From assembly GCF_016406085.1 (NCBI RefSeq), contig NZ_JAEHFJ010000006.1:62001-126000 (forward strand): a stretch of 64,000 bases of DNA. Reading direction: 5' to 3'. The stretch is from Aureibaculum flavum. Its GTDB lineage: Bacteria; Bacteroidota; Bacteroidia; Flavobacteriales; Flavobacteriaceae. Positions 61,552 through 64,000 of the stretch are shown here, in pieces. The notes beneath the pieces are model-generated. The model saw only the letters and a list, made by a program, of their open reading frames with translations, was not told the DNA's origin and searched no databases. A program made the position numbers and the translations under genes. The number at the start of each line of letters is the position of its first letter. Position 1 is the first letter of the stretch.

Positions 61552-63027
61552 TTAAATTGCAAAAGTTGTTCCGTCTTTTCCATCCTTTAACTGGACACCA
61601 GCAGCTGCCAATTGATCTCTTATTTGATCAGACAATGCCCAATCTTTATTAATCCGAGCTTCATTACGCATATCAATCAATAATTCTACAACATTACTCA
61701 ATTTTTCTGAACTATCCGTTGAAGTAACATTTTCTAGACCTAAGACATCAAAAATAAATGTATTAAAAGTAGCCTTAAATGTTTTTAAATCATTAGATGA
61801 TAAAGTCTCTTTTTTCTCCACTAACAAATTTATAGTTTTTACACCTTCAAATAAATTTGCGATTAAAATGGGACTATTAAAATCGTCATTCATGGCATTA
61901 TAACAACTCTGAATCCATTCAGAAATATCTATTGAAGACGCATTACTTTCTTGTATATTATCTAATAAATTAACTGCATTCATTAAACGATAATACCCTT
62001 TTTCAGATGCCACTAAAGCGTCATTTGAAAAATCTAAGATACTTCTATAATGTGCTTGTAACATAAAAAAGCGTGCTACAGTAGCAGGAAAAGGCTTACT
62101 TAAAATAGCATTATTACCGGTAATTATTTCTTCAGGTAAGATATAATTACCGGTTGATTTTGCCATTTTTTTGCCATTCAAAATCAACATATTTCCATGC
62201 ATCCAATACTTAACAGGAGTTATATTATTGTGAGCTTGAGCTTGTGCTATTTCACATTCATGATGTGGGAACTTTAAATCCATTCCTCCTCCATGAATAT
62301 CAAATTGTTCGCCCAAATACTTTGTACTCATAGCGGTACATTCTAAATGCCATCCGGGAAAGCCATCACTCCATGGAGAAGGCCAACGCATAATATGCTC
62401 TGGTTGAGCCTTTTTCCACAAGGCAAAATCTTGAGGGTTTCTCTTTTCAGACTGTCCATCTAAAACACGGGTGTTATGAATGGCATCTTCAATATTTCTT
62501 CCACTTAAGATACCATAATGTTCTTTCTCATTATACTTTAAAACATCAAAATATACAGAACCATTCACTTCGTATGCTAAGCCATTATCAATTATACTTT
62601 TTATAATCTCTATCTGTTCAATGATATGCCCCGTAGCGGTCGGTTCAATATTTGGTGGTAATAAATTGAATTTTCTCAATACATTATGAAAATCAACAGT
62701 GTAACGCTGAACAACTTCCATAGGCTCAATCTCTTCCAGACGTGCTTTTTTTGCAATTCTATCTTCACCAACATCAGCATCATTTTCTAAATGCCCAGCA
62801 TCCGTAATATTTCTTACATAACGAACTTTATACCCTAAATGTTTAAAATAACGATATACTAAATCGAAAGACATAAAGGTTCTAACATTACCTAAATGCA
62901 CATTGCTATATACCGTAGGTCCGCAAACATACATACCAATATAACCTTCGTTTATTGAAACAAAATCCTCTTTCTGATTAGAAAGTGAATTATAAATCTT
63001 TACTTTTTGTTGTTTATACAACTCCAT
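61552..63027 (-). CDS. cysS: Cysteinyl-tRNA synthetase
   Basis: A 491-residue class I synthetase: zinc Cys and HIGH-like motif in [24 protein letters not shown] (near 28-50), zinc ligands in [10 protein letters not shown] (near 225) and [12 protein letters not shown] (near 250), and the KMSKS variant [11 protein letters not shown] (near 285). A C-terminal DALR-type helical bundle ends the chain. Length fits. yidD follows. A structured inverted-repeat element lies upstream, 48 bp before the start codon. Confidence 0.97.
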   Translation of the reverse strand: MELYKQQKVKIYNSLSNQKEDFVSINEGYIGMYVCGPTVYSNVHLGNVRTFMSFDLVYRYFKHLGYKVRYVRNITDAGHLENDADVGEDRIAKKARLEEIEPMEVVQRYTVDFHNVLRKFNLLPPNIEPTATGHIIEQIEIIKSIIDNGLAYEVNGSVYFDVLKYNEKEHYGILSGRNIEDAIHNTRVLDGQSEKRNPQDFALWKKAQPEHIMRWPSPWSDGFPGWHLECTAMSTKYLGEQFDIHGGGMDLKFPHHECEIAQAQAHNNITPVKYWMHGNMLILNGKKMAKSTGNYILPEEIITGNNAILSKPFPATVARFFMLQAHYRSILDFSNDALVASEKGYYRLMNAVNLLDNIQESNASSIDISEWIQSCYNAMNDDFNSPILIANLFEGVKTINLLVEKKETLSSNDLKTFKATFNTFIFDVLGLENVTSTDSSEKLSNVVELLIDMRNEARINKDWALSDQIRDQLAAAGVQLKDGKDGTTFAI

Positions 63028-63074
63028 AAAATATGCTCTTTTTTAGAAGCTCTAAAGGTAACAACATTTTAAAT

Positions 63075-63237
63075 AGTGGCAGGTTAGAAATAGACAAAAA
63101 TTAAAACCAATTCTTTTGATCCTATTTTTATTCATTTCTTGTGGGCTGATGCTTAGGCATCTCCTAAATAAAAAAATAAAACTATCCTCAAAAATTTATT
63201 GAGTTTGTAAAAATCTGTTTATTTCTGACCTGCCACT
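63075..63237. repeat. 163-bp element with 22-bp inverted ends upstream of cysS
   Basis: AGTGGCAGGTTAGAAATAGA (part of 63075-63096) is complementary to 63216-63237 with only two non-Watson-Crick positions, both of which are G-U pairs in RNA. Inside are GATGC-TTAG-GCATC (63148-63161) and CTCAA-AAATTTA-TTGAG (about 63187-63203). The nested stems look like a structured RNA or a small MITE; target duplications are not evident. It lies between the end of a minus gene and cysS, thus in the possible cysS leader. Confidence 0.6.
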
Positions 63238-63248
63238 GTGTACTAAAA

Positions 63249-63277
63249 AACCACTAAATTTATGAAATTTAGTGGTT
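63249..63277. terminator. Terminator downstream of the partial gene
   Basis: AACCACTAAATTT (63249-63261) and AAATTTAGTGGTT (63265-63277) form a perfect 13-bp stem with a 3-nt loop, preceded by A residues that give a U tract in minus-strand RNA. It ends the gene that stops at 63301. Confidence 0.9.
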
Positions 63278-63300
63278 CAAATGAGTTAGTAATTTAAAAA

Positions 63301-64000
63301 CTAGTTTAAGAAACTTAACGTGCCATATTTTACATTCATTTTGAATTTCGCATCCTTTGGAGCCTTAATAATTATCGTTCTTTTTACTTTTACTTTTTCT
63401 CTGTCTCCTAAAACACCAATTATAATATTTCTTTTTTCATTAGCTTCAGCTACATTTACTCGCAATTTACCATTAATAACAACTTGATCTTTTCTTTCTT
63501 TAGCTTGTTGTTTTCTAAGTTCAATTTGCTTTTTTATCAACTCTTTACGTTGTTCTACATGTTTCTTTTGTTGCTCTGCCATTTTTTCCAGTTCAACCTT
63601 TAATACTGCTGAATGTTCTTTTGTATTTTCAGCATCTTTTTCCCAATTTACTTTATTTTTTTCTAATTTTTTTTCCATTTCTTTTTGCCATTCTTTTAAA
63701 TAGCCTTTGTCCTCTTTATATTTTTTATAATCAAATTTGGGCAACTTCTCCTGAAAATGAAAATCAAAATCTAACACTACAGGTAATTCAGGCGATTCTG
63801 GAAAAACCATAATATCATTATTTAATTCTATTAGATTATCTAAGTTTACCTCAGGGAAATTATAATCATAGTCTTCATTGAACCTTCCTTTCACAATAAT
63901 TCTGTTATTACTATTAATATTATCAGATGAAAAAAAGTAATTTGCTCCGCCATTCGATTTTGAGGAAATTTCCACTTCACTTTTATTTCCAACTGCATTG
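63301..64000 (-). CDS. Coiled-coil protein with putative adhesin-type C-terminus (5' end outside window)
   Basis: The frame runs open to the window edge (codons upstream of a GTG at 63975 are sense), so the gene continues beyond 64000. The visible 233 codons contain a charged Lys/Glu-rich coiled coil (about 80-160 from the GTG: KEWQKEMEKKLEKNK, KKHVEQRKELIKKQI). The end, KVKRTIIIKAPKDAKFKMNVKYGTLSFLN, resembles the repeat end of DUF4097-type putative adhesins. The role is unknown. A clear terminator follows. Confidence 0.65.
   Translation of the reverse strand, partial: NAVGNKSEVEISSKSNGGANYFFSSDNINSNNRIIVKGRFNEDYDYNFPEVNLDNLIELNNDIMVFPESPELPVVLDFDFHFQEKLPKFDYKKYKEDKGYLKEWQKEMEKKLEKNKVNWEKDAENTKEHSAVLKVELEKMAEQQKKHVEQRKELIKKQIELRKQQAKERKDQVVINGKLRVNVAEANEKRNIIIGVLGDREKVKVKRTIIIKAPKDAKFKMNVKYGTLSFLN

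Noticed and set aside
63028-63300. T-box leader for cysS
   Set aside because: No T-box antiterminator sequence (TGGNACC-like) is seen, and T-boxes are not expected in Bacteroidota.

Overview
The window is AT-rich DNA from a Bacteroidota member, most likely a Flavobacteriaceae species. Support comes from a SusC/SusD pair, promoter boxes of the TANNTTTG type just upstream of several genes, A-rich start regions without Shine-Dalgarno sequences, and families typical of this group (HYC-type secreted Cys protein, MoxR next to PpiC-type foldases, GlmU-like sugar nucleotidyltransferase, DUF6268, WG repeats). I cannot name a genus from the sequence alone. No rRNA, tRNA, complete insertion sequence, prophage or CRISPR array was recognised.

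Layout. 1-5.3 kb: tail of an AMP-forming ligase, dnaX, miaE-like, a block of four ~122-bp tandem structured repeats, a DUF4870 gene and mnmE. 5.8-13.0 kb: a four-gene polysaccharide-utilisation-like operon (phosphodiester glycosidase lipoprotein, SusC, SusD, PHP-type phosphodiesterase) with no classical glycoside hydrolase, which suggests a phosphodiester-linked substrate. 13.2-16.9 kb: a small unknown protein, a GH18 chitinase-like protein and a PHP-ACT-ACT fusion. 17.5-31.2 kb: a nine-gene, single-strand copper/heavy-metal island (HYC protein, CusA, TolC/CusC, DUF302, DUF3347, CopA, DUF305, CusB-DUF3347, ZntA-like ATPase), ending in a decayed extra copy of the DUF3347 tail. 31.5-36.9 kb (minus strand): WG-repeat protein, a frameshifted small membrane protein, a YwqK/MORN-TPR protein, and an FAD disulfide oxidoreductase lying between relics of EgtD and EgtB, i.e. 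the remains of an ergothioneine biosynthesis locus. 37.3-39.3 kb: ECF sigma factor, small zinc-finger anti-sigma candidate, OB-fold protein and YceI.

39.5-46.6 kb: DinB, an outer-membrane protein, then a MoxR and three-foldase operon and a DUF493 protein. 46.7-51.5 kb: NadR-like ATPase, RecQ and Fmt with overlapping ends, HU with a textbook promoter and terminator, and YqgE. 51.8-54.8 kb: M19 dipeptidase, small membrane peptides, two unknown proteins and an SMR (Gdx/SugE-like) exporter preceded by a long inverted repeat. 54.9-59.2 kb (minus): M61 aminopeptidase and a GMC oxidoreductase with its gluconate-dehydrogenase-subunit-3-like partner. 59.3-64 kb: a GlmU-like protein whose start codon abuts a 12-bp GCAA-capped hairpin; a tandem array of paralogous cationic micropeptides between an inverted-repeat control region and a terminator; cysS with a downstream yidD that seems to start at ATT; a 163-bp inverted-repeat element; and a partial unknown protein.

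The best candidates for something undescribed are the micropeptide array (60.8-61.3 kb), the covarying tandem hairpin repeats (2.75-3.18 kb) and the phosphodiester-type utilisation operon (5.8-13 kb). Well supported but less novel are the ergothioneine relic and the metal-island relic.
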